This document shows, piece by piece, positions 54,526 to 62,648 of a stretch of DNA of 64,000 nucleotides. The DNA is from Candidatus Poseidoniaceae archaeon (GTDB taxonomy: Archaea > Thermoplasmatota > Poseidoniia > Poseidoniales > Poseidoniaceae), in assembly GCA_949372655.1 (NCBI GenBank), contig CASIAI010000009.1:1-64000 (forward strand), read 5' to 3'. How positions within the stretch are numbered: the stretch's first letter is position 1; each line of letters opens with the position of its first letter. The translations under genes were made by a program, and so were the position numbers. The notes under the pieces are model-generated. The model ran no database searches and had not been told where the DNA came from. It saw only the letters and a list, made by a program, of their open reading frames with translations.

Positions 54526-54669
54526 AAATTACCCTTTTCTGTTTTCAAACTTCTAATCTTCTATGGTTTGAATCATAAAATAAATAGGATAATGGTACAA
54601 TCATAGAATTATAACAGTGCGAAGCGGTTTAATATGGGGGCTAAGTGGAACGGATGCTGAGGTCTATTT

Positions 54670-55278
54670 ATGTCTGAAGAAGCGAGCCTATTGTTGCCAT
54701 TTGAATCCTATGAGGAAAACGCAGTTAATATTGGTACTCAACAAAAGAGTGCAGATATGGCTAGGTTTATCGAAAAAGTACGTGAAGATGGGCTATATCT
54801 GTTGGACGTAAACATTACAGATTCTAGAATCAGAACTACTGCCGCTTTCTTGACAAAGTTCGATGCTCCTAGAATCATGGTAGTATCTGCTCGTCAATAC
54901 GGCCAAAGACCAGCAAGAATGTTTGCAGAGGCTATAGGCGCTAACGCTGCTGTAGGACGTTTCATTCCAGGCTCTCTAACAAATCCTGCTCTTCGCTCAT
55001 ATGTTGAACCAGATATTCTGTTTGTCACAGACCCTGCTGCCGATCAACAAGCTCTTCGTGAAGCGGTTAATACTGGGCTTCCAGTAGTTGGAATCGTTGA
55101 TGCTAACAATAATCTACGTAATGTGGACATCGCAGTTCCTGCAAATAACAAAGGACGTCGTTCTTTGGCTCTTATCTATTGGTTGCTTGCTCGTGAAGTT
55201 CTCAAAGCACGTGGAGAAACCACTGATGAAGCATGGGCAGAAGCAAATGATGTCGAAGAGTGGCAATCTACTTTCTAA
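54670..55278 (+). CDS. rps2: Small ribosomal subunit protein S2
   Basis: S2 binds the head-body junction of the small subunit. The 202-residue product is of archaeal/eukaryotic type: GTQQKSADMARFIEKVREDGLYLLDV, then ARQYGQRPARMFAEAIGA, GRFIPGSLTNP and GIVDANNNLRNVDIAVPANNKGRRSLALIYWLLARE are all recognisable in order (fragments quoted). GAGGT seven bases or so before the ATG supports the start. It is divergent from the Cas4-like gene; no other ribosomal gene is adjacent. Confidence 0.95.
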   Translation: MSEEASLLLPFESYEENAVNIGTQQKSADMARFIEKVREDGLYLLDVNITDSRIRTTAAFLTKFDAPRIMVVSARQYGQRPARMFAEAIGANAAVGRFIPGSLTNPALRSYVEPDILFVTDPAADQQALREAVNTGLPVVGIVDANNNLRNVDIAVPANNKGRRSLALIYWLLAREVLKARGETTDEAWAEANDVEEWQSTF

Positions 55279-55319
55279 TTGATGTTAAAATCTAATAAGT
55301 TGTTTTTAATACAACGGTT

Positions 55320-56072
55320 ATGGCCAATAGTGAACATAGTTATGTTGACTATGGTAAGTATGAATGTTCCCTCGAAGAATTAAGTTCTAGAAATAGACAA
55401 ATATTACTTTGGTTTAGTTTTGGAATCTTTTGGTTATGGCTATTTGTTGAAGTCTTCAATATTCTTTGGTTTTGGGAAGAATTCTATTTTGCTATTTCCG
55501 AGTCAGGCAGGCAAGTAGTTACTGAGAATCCTGACGGTAGCCAGTCTTGTGAAGTCAATCTGTATCAAACATGTGAACGCTATGTCGGTGCAGGTGGTAT
55601 TTGGTGGTCATTACTAGGTAGTTTACTAACCGGAATTGCTGTTGGACCATTGGTTTTCTCAATTCTAATTTTCACTTACAGAACTAAAGATGTTACTAAA
55701 AAGTGGAAAGAAGAAATCTGGGGCTTGTTATTTTTAATTAATCCTTCAATAATTTGGGCTTTATTGTGGTTAATATGTTTACCATATGCATGGTCATTAT
55801 TGCCCTGGGGTGATTGGTCGACTAATTGGTGGAAAATATTTCCTTATGGGTTCGGATTAGTTTGGATGGGTGGACTTCCGCCAATCTTGGCTATTAGTCA
55901 GTTCTTTAGAAAAGTTTTCAATCAAGAATATAACTATGATTTAACCATAGAAGCGGAAAAGTCAGATGATGAAGAGAATCATCGTATTCAAGAGATGCTT
56001 GAAAAAGAACAAATAAGTTCCACCTCAGAGTCTAGTGGGCAAAAGAAAACTAATTTCTGGGAACCCATCTGA
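55320..56072 (+). CDS. Hypothetical four-TM membrane protein
   Basis: This 250-residue protein has four or so predicted helices: IFWLWLFVEVFNILWF, a second near WWSLLGSLLTGIAVGPLVF, a third near INPSIIWALLWLICL and a fourth near FGLVWMGGLPPILAIS. It is unusually rich in Trp. A loop of about 40 residues with two Cys (SQSCEVNLYQTCERY) lies between helices one and two and probably faces outside. The C terminus is acidic. No family is recognised. It is convergent with the TauE-like gene with a two-base gap. Confidence 0.65.
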   Translation: MANSEHSYVDYGKYECSLEELSSRNRQILLWFSFGIFWLWLFVEVFNILWFWEEFYFAISESGRQVVTENPDGSQSCEVNLYQTCERYVGAGGIWWSLLGSLLTGIAVGPLVFSILIFTYRTKDVTKKWKEEIWGLLFLINPSIIWALLWLICLPYAWSLLPWGDWSTNWWKIFPYGFGLVWMGGLPPILAISQFFRKVFNQEYNYDLTIEAEKSDDEENHRIQEMLEKEQISSTSESSGQKKTNFWEPI

Positions 56073-56074
56073 TT

Positions 56075-56842
56075 TCAGATCCATCCAAGACCCTTAGATG
56101 CTTCATAAATATACATGAATCCACTTACAATAATTGCTACTAATATTCCAGACCTTATCCAAGAATCTTTCCAAGATAATAGCCATTTTTTACCAAGGTT
56201 AACTCCCATAATGGCTGCAAGAACCAAAGCGATAATCAAAATATATTCATCCATTATTCCTCTGCCTTCAAAATATAAGTAAATTGGAATTCTAGTTAAA
56301 TCAACTACCAATGCTAGAACACTTGCCGTAGCAGCATAAGTCAGTTTATCTGGTAGTCTTTTTTGTAAAAACAATGCTCTTAATGCCCCTTGGTGTCCTG
56401 TTAAGCCACCAAAAAAACCAGAACCAAAACCACCGATCCTGTCTTCTGTTTCACCAAGCCTAAGTTTAGTCCATTTTTCGGTCACCGATAAAAGTGGTAG
56501 GATAATCAACGCTATTCCAACAACCAAAAGTAGAGGATTAGATGGTATTTTTGATTGTAATAGTGAACCTATTATGGCTCCTAAAATTAAAGCCCAACCA
56601 TATCTCTTTACGGCATCTAAATTTATGTTTGAGCGTAATACTTTCAACTTCCAAGCATTATGTGCACCATGAATGACTGCAACAACAGCAATTGCTTCAT
56701 GAGGTGGTAGCCATAGTAAAACTACAGGTGTTAGCATTGTTGCAAGACCAAATCCTGCAGGCACGGTTAATGCAGCAGCCATTAATGTGATGGCCATGCT
56801 AACAATGATTAGCATTACATCCATGACAATGCTAGTAACCAT
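56075..56842 (-). CDS. TauE/SafE-family anion exporter
   Basis: This 255-residue polytopic protein matches the sulfite exporter TauE/SafE family, which moves sulfite, sulfoacetate or other organosulfur anions. Two repeats of three to four helices are visible, each with the family glycines: VPAGFGLATMLTPVVLLWLPPHEA in the first (with the HEAIAVVAVIHG loop), FGSGFFGGLTGHQGALRALFL in the second. Length is normal. The substrate cannot be deduced, and no sulfonate metabolism gene lies beside it. It is divergent from the acyl-condensation operon across an AT-rich gap. Confidence 0.85.
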   Translation of the reverse strand: MVTSIVMDVMLIIVSMAITLMAAALTVPAGFGLATMLTPVVLLWLPPHEAIAVVAVIHGAHNAWKLKVLRSNINLDAVKRYGWALILGAIIGSLLQSKIPSNPLLLVVGIALIILPLLSVTEKWTKLRLGETEDRIGGFGSGFFGGLTGHQGALRALFLQKRLPDKLTYAATASVLALVVDLTRIPIYLYFEGRGIMDEYILIIALVLAAIMGVNLGKKWLLSWKDSWIRSGILVAIIVSGFMYIYEASKGLGWI

Positions 56843-56958
56843 TTAGCAATAAGAGTGTCTAAATAGTCACTAAATCAATTATTAAATTACTTAATCATTG
56901 TAATTTTTAATTGATTGTCGGTTGAAGTTTTTTCTACTAGAATAATTGCAAAATATTC

Positions 56959-58002
56959 ATGCCGGAAGACAACCGCCATGTCCAAATGGTTTCTTTCGCA
57001 GGCTATCTGCCTGAAAAAAAGGTTGATACAACCTCATTTGCGGCCCCTAGCGATTTACCAAGGTCGTTGGATTTTATTAGACTAACAGGGATATTAGCAC
57101 ATCATGAGGTATCTGAACAGCAAGGTAGCTTTGAATTGGCAATCGAGGCTGGTAAAAAAGCAATTTCAAGAGCCGAAATCGACCCTGATTCAATCGATTT
57201 GGTAATCAATTCCTCAGTTAGTAAGATGGATAGCGAATTGAGTCAACATTTATCACCAAGTTATGCAACCTTAATTGCCAATAAACTGGGGATAAATAAT
57301 GCCCAAACATTTGATGTTTCAAATGCATGTGCTAGTATGATGACCTCTCTTATGATAGCAGAATCTAGAATCAGAAGTGGTCAAGCAGAATATGCATTAA
57401 TTGTTTCAGGAGAGCATATCACTCCTATTATCGATGAAGCAAAAAGAAGAAATCTATACCTTCACCCTAGGGCAATAGCATCGCTCACAGTTGGCGATGG
57501 TGCTGCTGCATACATTCTAGGTCCTAGCAAAGAAGAGGGTAGAATTCGATTTAGTAAGCCATTTACATTAGCACAATATAATAGACATTGTATTGGACAA
57601 GCATGTAAAAATCATCGTGGCCCACAAATGAGAACTAAGGCAAGGGATTTGCAAGATGGAGTATTGAATAATCTCGGTATTTTCTTACAGCGTGCTGTAA
57701 AAAAAATGGACCTCAAATGGGAGGAAATCGACCATACATACTCTCATCCAACAACCCCTAAAGCGGTCAAAAAGGGTGCAAAGTTAGCAACTGATATTTT
57801 TGGTGAAATTAATTTTTTACACAATGATAGTGCTGAAACGGCCAATACAGCGTCAACAACGCATGGAGTACTATTAGAAATTTCACAAAATAGAGACTAC
57901 TTGAATTCAAATGAAACGGTTTTCATGGTCTCTTTCGGTTCAGGACTTGCCATCATGGCGATGCATTTTAATCTTCCAGAGGGGGTAGAAAAATGGTCGT
58001 AA
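56959..58002 (+). CDS. KAS III-like 3-oxoacyl synthase (thiolase superfamily, OleA/FabH-type)
   Basis: This 347-residue enzyme should condense acyl thioesters through an acyl-cysteine intermediate. The triad of the FabH group is complete: Cys124 (FDVSNACASMM), His263 (YSHPTTPKA) and Asn296 (ETANTAST). The glycine-rich FGSGLAIMAM at the C terminus is also typical. It heads a tight operon: the next gene overlaps by ten bases, followed by a membrane protein, an OleD-like SDR and a CapK/PaaK-like ligase. OleA, which joins two acyl-CoAs head to head, is a plausible relative, but FabH and HMG-CoA-synthase-like enzymes share the same residues. No acyl carrier protein is encoded nearby. Confidence 0.85.
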   Translation: MPEDNRHVQMVSFAGYLPEKKVDTTSFAAPSDLPRSLDFIRLTGILAHHEVSEQQGSFELAIEAGKKAISRAEIDPDSIDLVINSSVSKMDSELSQHLSPSYATLIANKLGINNAQTFDVSNACASMMTSLMIAESRIRSGQAEYALIVSGEHITPIIDEAKRRNLYLHPRAIASLTVGDGAAAYILGPSKEEGRIRFSKPFTLAQYNRHCIGQACKNHRGPQMRTKARDLQDGVLNNLGIFLQRAVKKMDLKWEEIDHTYSHPTTPKAVKKGAKLATDIFGEINFLHNDSAETANTASTTHGVLLEISQNRDYLNSNETVFMVSFGSGLAIMAMHFNLPEGVEKWS

Positions 58003-58706
58003 TGCTTTCATGGGAGAGTAAAAAGATTGGTTATACCGGTCTTCTAAAATCAACCATAAAACTAGCTAAAAAAGCAATTAAATCTGCTAATATTAGGCTT
58101 GAAGACATCGGCCTAATAGTTCATGGCGGGGTATTTAGGGAGCACTTTAGAACAGAACCTGCTTTTGCGACTCATATTCAAGGTGGCCTTGATATTCACT
58201 GTAACGGAATCAGTTTTGATAGTCAGGCATGCTTTTCATTTGATGTAACCGATGGAAGTTGTAGCCCACATGTGGCTTTACAGTCGATTGCCGACCTGTT
58301 GCCATCATTGGAAAATAAATTCGCACTACTATGTATTGGTGATGATAGGCCTACCAAACATTGTGAATGGGATTATGAGTCTTATTGTATAGTTGCAGTA
58401 ATTGGACAATTAGGGAATGGTCCGCAATTGATTTCGGTTACTCATGATAGTTCTAAGTTGAATATTGACTCAACAATTACGGGATATTTCGATGAAAACA
58501 TAAAAGCCAATCGATTTACTAAATCTGGAGCAGTAGAATCTCAACAAACCAACTCGAGTAAAAACTATTTCTCAGGCGGCCAAAGATGGTTATCAGGCAA
58601 GCATATGCACGAATTTTTAGAAAGAATAAATGGACAGAATCATACACTTGAACATTGTATAGTAGACCGGTCAGGTAAGTCTACAACAGCCAAGTGGGAG
58701 TTTTGA
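57993..58706 (+). CDS. Short thiolase-fold (KS-like) partner protein
   Basis: This 237-residue protein resembles the N-terminal half of a KAS III enzyme: a helix (LLKSTIKLAKKAIKSANI), LIVHGG, then FSFDVTDGSCSPHVALQSIADLL, where the nucleophile loop FDVSNACAS is expected. The Cys is shifted one position by an extra residue, so it may not be catalytic. No clear His and Asn blocks follow, though KHMHEFLERI and LEHCIVDRSG exist. It overlaps the KAS III gene by ten bases with GGGGG upstream, so equal production of the two is likely. It may pair with that enzyme as a non-catalytic subunit, like chain-length factors. That role is inference. Confidence 0.65.
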   Translation: MVVMLSWESKKIGYTGLLKSTIKLAKKAIKSANIRLEDIGLIVHGGVFREHFRTEPAFATHIQGGLDIHCNGISFDSQACFSFDVTDGSCSPHVALQSIADLLPSLENKFALLCIGDDRPTKHCEWDYESYCIVAVIGQLGNGPQLISVTHDSSKLNIDSTITGYFDENIKANRFTKSGAVESQQTNSSKNYFSGGQRWLSGKHMHEFLERINGQNHTLEHCIVDRSGKSTTAKWEF

Positions 58707-58708
58707 AA

Positions 58709-60331
58709 ATGAAATTTCAAAGAAGTAAAGAAGATAATTTTCTATTACTTTTTCTAGTTGTATTATGCCTTTATCACATCATAGCAAGATTTGGTTTAGC
58801 AGTAGACTTACAATGGCATACAGATGTTGGAAGAGATAAACTATTCACTCCGCCACATATCATGATTCTTGCGGGGATAATTCCAACTAGTCTCATGCTT
58901 TCATCCTACATCTTTTGGTATAGTTTTATTTCAAAACAAGACCGAAAGGGGGGATTCTATATCGGTCCATTTATTGCACCTACAAGCCTTTGGATGATGG
59001 TTTGTGGTTTGATTACTCTTGTACTTGGAGGTCTATATGACGATTTTTGGCATACCAGTTATGGCATTGATACAACAATAATAACGCCTCCACATGTTTG
59101 GACTTTTGCCGGCGGAATGCTAGTGGAAGTAGCAACTATTGCTTTAGCATTACAAATGAAAAACAGACTGAAAGAGAATTGCCCGAAATGGTTAAATTTA
59201 ATCATTCTAGGAACTTTATGGGCCTTAGTATACCATTTCCATTTGGCTTTTGCTAATTTCTTAGACCCTCGTGTTTGGTCGTTTGAGATTCTAAATATCA
59301 ACATAATTTTACACTTCATTTTTGCCGGTGCTACTTTGATGATTTTTCTTCCATTGGCTGATAGATGGCTGGGCAAGAATGGAGCGATTTCGTTGTCAGG
59401 TTTGTTGCTTGGTTCACAATTATTATTCTTAATTTTAGTACCATTCTTAGTTTCTACATTTATGACTAGTGAGCATTTTTTCCGACCAGGCTCACCACAT
59501 ACAACTTGGGCTGCACACTGTCTTCCATGGCTATTGTTGCCTGGATTAATTTTTGTCAAAAAGTTCTCATCACTTGAAAACCCTAATTCTATGATCGCAT
59601 TGGTTATTCTTGCAGATGTTGTTTGGTTACCAACATTCATCGATTACATTCCACAAGAGGTTGGAATTTTTGACACATTGGTTTCTGTTGTTTTCAGCGT
59701 AGTAATCCTTAGAGTATTTTGGCAATTATCTCTAGGTTTTGGGGCGTCAGTTGAGAGATTATCTTTGGATAAACAAATCAGTTTATCTAAATCAAAAAGT
59801 AAAAATTCCAAATTATCAGTTCTCAGTATTGTAATGATGATTCTATTCCTGCCTGTTGTTAGCGGACACACAATTCATTTCTCTGAAGAAGGAGAAGGCT
59901 TTGATGCACCTAAGCGTTATCTAATCGATATCGATGATAAATATGTCTGGGTTGAATTCATGATGTGGCCTCCTAAAGCAATTACAGATATTGAAGTTAT
60001 AGTTCTGCCAGCAGAAAATGAAACAGCAGTTATCGATGAGGTTTGGATTGAGGTAGTATATCCAAATGAAAATGGAGAGGTTAGAATGAGGACAGATATG
60101 GAGAATAGAAATGATATTTCAATTTGGAGTGGACAGTTAAATTTCCCGTTTTCAGGTAACCAATCACTAGAAATTTGGCTTGAAGTAGATGGAGAAACGA
60201 ATTTCACAACTATTCCAGTAGAGGTTGAGGGGCCGCCGGTTTTACCGGTTTGGTTGGCTTGGTTGTTAGCGATTTCTTGGCCTGCACTTATGGTTTTAAT
60301 TTGGAGAAACATTTCGCATAAGATGTCTTAG
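58709..60331 (+). CDS. Polytopic membrane protein with duplicated D-x2-W-H...TPPH motif
   Basis: This 540-residue protein has about nine to ten TM helices, then an outward domain of about 130 residues and a last TM helix. Two segments align: VDLQWHTDVGRDKLFTPPH (about residues 35-53) and YDDFWHTSYGIDTTIITPPH (about residues 115-134). Both have D-x2-W-H-T-x2-G-x-D-x3/4-T-P-P-H at the end of a loop before a helix. A third loop reads RPGSPHTTWAAH. Such His and Asp pairs can bind metal in membrane oxidoreductases. I do not know the family. After the hydrophobic core, SGHTIHFSEEGEGF begins a beta domain. I start at ATG 58709, with GGGAG eight bases upstream. It lies between the KS-like and SDR genes, so a lipid-modifying role is possible. 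Confidence 0.65.
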   Translation: MKFQRSKEDNFLLLFLVVLCLYHIIARFGLAVDLQWHTDVGRDKLFTPPHIMILAGIIPTSLMLSSYIFWYSFISKQDRKGGFYIGPFIAPTSLWMMVCGLITLVLGGLYDDFWHTSYGIDTTIITPPHVWTFAGGMLVEVATIALALQMKNRLKENCPKWLNLIILGTLWALVYHFHLAFANFLDPRVWSFEILNINIILHFIFAGATLMIFLPLADRWLGKNGAISLSGLLLGSQLLFLILVPFLVSTFMTSEHFFRPGSPHTTWAAHCLPWLLLPGLIFVKKFSSLENPNSMIALVILADVVWLPTFIDYIPQEVGIFDTLVSVVFSVVILRVFWQLSLGFGASVERLSLDKQISLSKSKSKNSKLSVLSIVMMILFLPVVSGHTIHFSEEGEGFDAPKRYLIDIDDKYVWVEFMMWPPKAITDIEVIVLPAENETAVIDEVWIEVVYPNENGEVRMRTDMENRNDISIWSGQLNFPFSGNQSLEIWLEVDGETNFTTIPVEVEGPPVLPVWLAWLLAISWPALMVLIWRNISHKMS

Positions 60332-60341
60332 GGGTGAAGTG

Positions 60342-61310
60342 ATGAGAATTGTTGTTACAGGAGCTACCGGTTCTTTGGGTACGGCACTTATGTATCGATT
60401 AAGAGACCAGAATCACTCCTTACTTGGACTTGGACTTTCTGAGGCGAAACTCAAATCCTTATCAGATGAAGGATTTGAAATGAAACGTTGCGATATTGGA
60501 GACTTAGTAACATTAACCGAATGCGTGGCAGATTGCGATGTAGTGATTCATTGTGCAGCATTTGCTGCCCCATTTGGTAATAAGAAAAGATTCTTTCAAA
60601 CCAATGTACAAGGTACAAAGAATGTATTTGAGGCTGTAAAAAATTCGAGTGTATCAAGGGTAATTGCGATATCTTCTGCCTCAATCTTTGATGGTATGAA
60701 ACATGATTTACCTCACCGTGATGATACTCCAGAACTCAAATTTAGGCCAAAACATCACTATGGTGCAAGTAAATATGATGCTGAATTAGTATGTTTAAGC
60801 CAACCTAGAGGTAAATGGGTAGGATTACGCCCACGCGCAGTATTTGGCAAGGGTGACCAAACTCTAATTCCAAGATTAAAGAGACTTATCGGTAAGTCTC
60901 ATTACAAGACAATCGGTAAGGGCGAGAATCTTATTGATGTTACTTGTTTATCCAATTTCATCGATGCTGTATGTTTAGCAATCAAAGCACCAAAAGATAG
61001 TCTTGGTAAATTTTACAATATCTCAAATGGTGATGCAAGAACATTTAATTCGATAATGCAAACCTATACTTCCAAATATTCATCTTCATTTAAGCAGAGA
61101 AAAATACCGTACTATCCAGTATTTTTATTGGCTAGTTTCAACAATTTGATCGCTAATTTAGTACCAGGCAAAAAATGGGAGCCTAGAATTACTCCATATG
61201 GATTAAGGCAGGTCACAACATCTCTAGTCTTGGATATTTCAGGGGCTAAAGATGGATTAGGTTGGATTCCTAAAAAGACCTTTGAACAAGGTATGGAGGA
61301 ATTGGAGTGA
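60342..61310 (+). CDS. Extended SDR, 3-beta-HSD/OleD-like NAD(P)-dependent reductase
   Basis: This 322-residue extended short-chain dehydrogenase has the Rossmann motif VVTGATGSLG (G7, G10, G13) and the active-site pair YGASK (Tyr near 140, Lys near 144). The segments RPRAVFGKGDQTLIPRL, GKGENLIDVTCLSNFIDA and FYNISNGDART match the 3-beta-hydroxysteroid dehydrogenase-like group that includes OleD, which reduces 2-alkyl-3-ketoacyl products of OleA. Other sterol or isoprenoid epimerases share these segments. GGGGTGA precedes the ATG; its stop overlaps the ligase start as GTGA. Gene order after a KAS III enzyme supports an OleD-like step. Confidence 0.85.
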   Translation: MRIVVTGATGSLGTALMYRLRDQNHSLLGLGLSEAKLKSLSDEGFEMKRCDIGDLVTLTECVADCDVVIHCAAFAAPFGNKKRFFQTNVQGTKNVFEAVKNSSVSRVIAISSASIFDGMKHDLPHRDDTPELKFRPKHHYGASKYDAELVCLSQPRGKWVGLRPRAVFGKGDQTLIPRLKRLIGKSHYKTIGKGENLIDVTCLSNFIDAVCLAIKAPKDSLGKFYNISNGDARTFNSIMQTYTSKYSSSFKQRKIPYYPVFLLASFNNLIANLVPGKKWEPRITPYGLRQVTTSLVLDISGAKDGLGWIPKKTFEQGMEELE

Positions 61311-62596
61311 GTAAATTAAGCACATTATTACGCTATTTCTTTACTCCTAAGAAATTTAAATCTCGTAAACAAATAGAACGAATACAAAGCCAAGGAATGA
61401 GGAAGCAAGCCAAATTTGTTCGTAAAAACTCACCATTCTATGCACGTCATTGGGAGGGTATGCAAGACGAGCAATGGCACGATTTTCCATTGATAGATAA
61501 GTCGATAATGATGGAAAATCTTGAGGATTTATTGACGGTCAGAATAGATGTTAGCAAAGCGAACTCATTGGCAGATGAGGCGGAAAAGTCTCGTGATTTC
61601 TCTCCAAAAATAGGCCCTTATTCGATAGGCTACTCTTCAGGTACTAGTGGCTCAAGAGGTATGCATTTTATTAGTGAAAAAGAGCAAGCAGGTTGGGCAG
61701 GATTTATGCTATCTAGAGGATTAGACGGGTCAATATTTTCAAAGCATAGAATTGGTTTAATTTTAAGAGCGAATTCGAATACTTTCGAGTCTGTAGGTTC
61801 TAACAGAATAGAATTCAAGTTCTATGACCTCATGAAACCTTTAGAAGAAATTCATGAGTCTATTTTACAAGATAAATTAGATATTCTAATTGGCCCTCCG
61901 AGCGTTCTTAGATATTTAGCAGATGTGAAATCTCCTCTGAAAGTTCGAAAACTTGTTTCTGCTGCTGAAGTATTAGATGAGATAGACAGAACGCATATTG
62001 AGGCGCATTTTGGTCAAATTGTTCACCAGTTTTATTCATCTACTGAAGGAGAAATTGCCGCTACTTGTGAGCATGGAACATTACACTTGAATGAAGAAAT
62101 AATGGTTATTCAGAAGCAATGGGTTGATGAGGAAAAAGGCTGGTATCATCCAATAATTTCAGATTTCAAGAGAAAAACACAGCCTATCATTAGGTATAGG
62201 TTGAACGATATTTTGGTTGCTTCAAAGCAACCATGCAAGTGTGGTGATGCACGAGAATCCATTGAATCAATTATGGGAAGACAAGATGATATTTTTCTGC
62301 TTGAAAGGAAATCAGGAGATGGCTTTGAGCAAGTAATTCCAGATTTTATTAGACGAGCAGTAATGCAAATGCATCCCGATATAACCGCCTATTGTGCAAT
62401 TCAAAAGTCACCAGAAGAGATTGAGATACAACTTCTCCCAGAGGGGCTTCAAGAAATTTCCTTCCAAGGATTTGAACAAGTTTGGAAAAATATGAAAACG
62501 ATTCAACCGACGATTTCTTTGGCTAAATATTCATTCAAGCCCTCGACTAAGAAACTTAGAAGAATCCGAAGAGATTTTGAATTACCATTCAAATAG
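61307..62596 (+). CDS. CapK/PaaK-like adenylate-forming ligase
   Basis: This is a 429-residue acyl-adenylating enzyme, expected to activate a carboxylate with ATP, probably to a thioester. It has the adenylation P-loop YSSGTSGSRGMHFI (near residue 108), the acid-containing VHQFYSSTEGEIAATCEHG, and IIRYRLNDILVA with its Asp. A cysteine set (PCKCGD) lies shortly before the C-terminal domain GRQDDIFLL. This matches the phenylacetate-CoA ligase and F390-synthetase-related group rather than OleC. It starts at GTG 61307 inside the stop of the SDR gene. It ends the operon; the M28 gene follows after 52 bases. Confidence 0.83.
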   Translation: MSKLSTLLRYFFTPKKFKSRKQIERIQSQGMRKQAKFVRKNSPFYARHWEGMQDEQWHDFPLIDKSIMMENLEDLLTVRIDVSKANSLADEAEKSRDFSPKIGPYSIGYSSGTSGSRGMHFISEKEQAGWAGFMLSRGLDGSIFSKHRIGLILRANSNTFESVGSNRIEFKFYDLMKPLEEIHESILQDKLDILIGPPSVLRYLADVKSPLKVRKLVSAAEVLDEIDRTHIEAHFGQIVHQFYSSTEGEIAATCEHGTLHLNEEIMVIQKQWVDEEKGWYHPIISDFKRKTQPIIRYRLNDILVASKQPCKCGDARESIESIMGRQDDIFLLERKSGDGFEQVIPDFIRRAVMQMHPDITAYCAIQKSPEEIEIQLLPEGLQEISFQGFEQVWKNMKTIQPTISLAKYSFKPSTKKLRRIRRDFELPFK

Positions 62597-62648
62597 TCGA
62601 CACTAAAAGACCGCTGAATTCAAACATAAGCGGTAGTTGGGTTTTGAC

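Noticed and set aside
56959-58002. Archaeal HMG-CoA synthase of the mevalonate pathway
   Set aside because: The C-H-N triad does not exclude it, but the usual acetoacetyl-CoA thiolase and DUF35 neighbours are absent and an SDR/ligase set follows.
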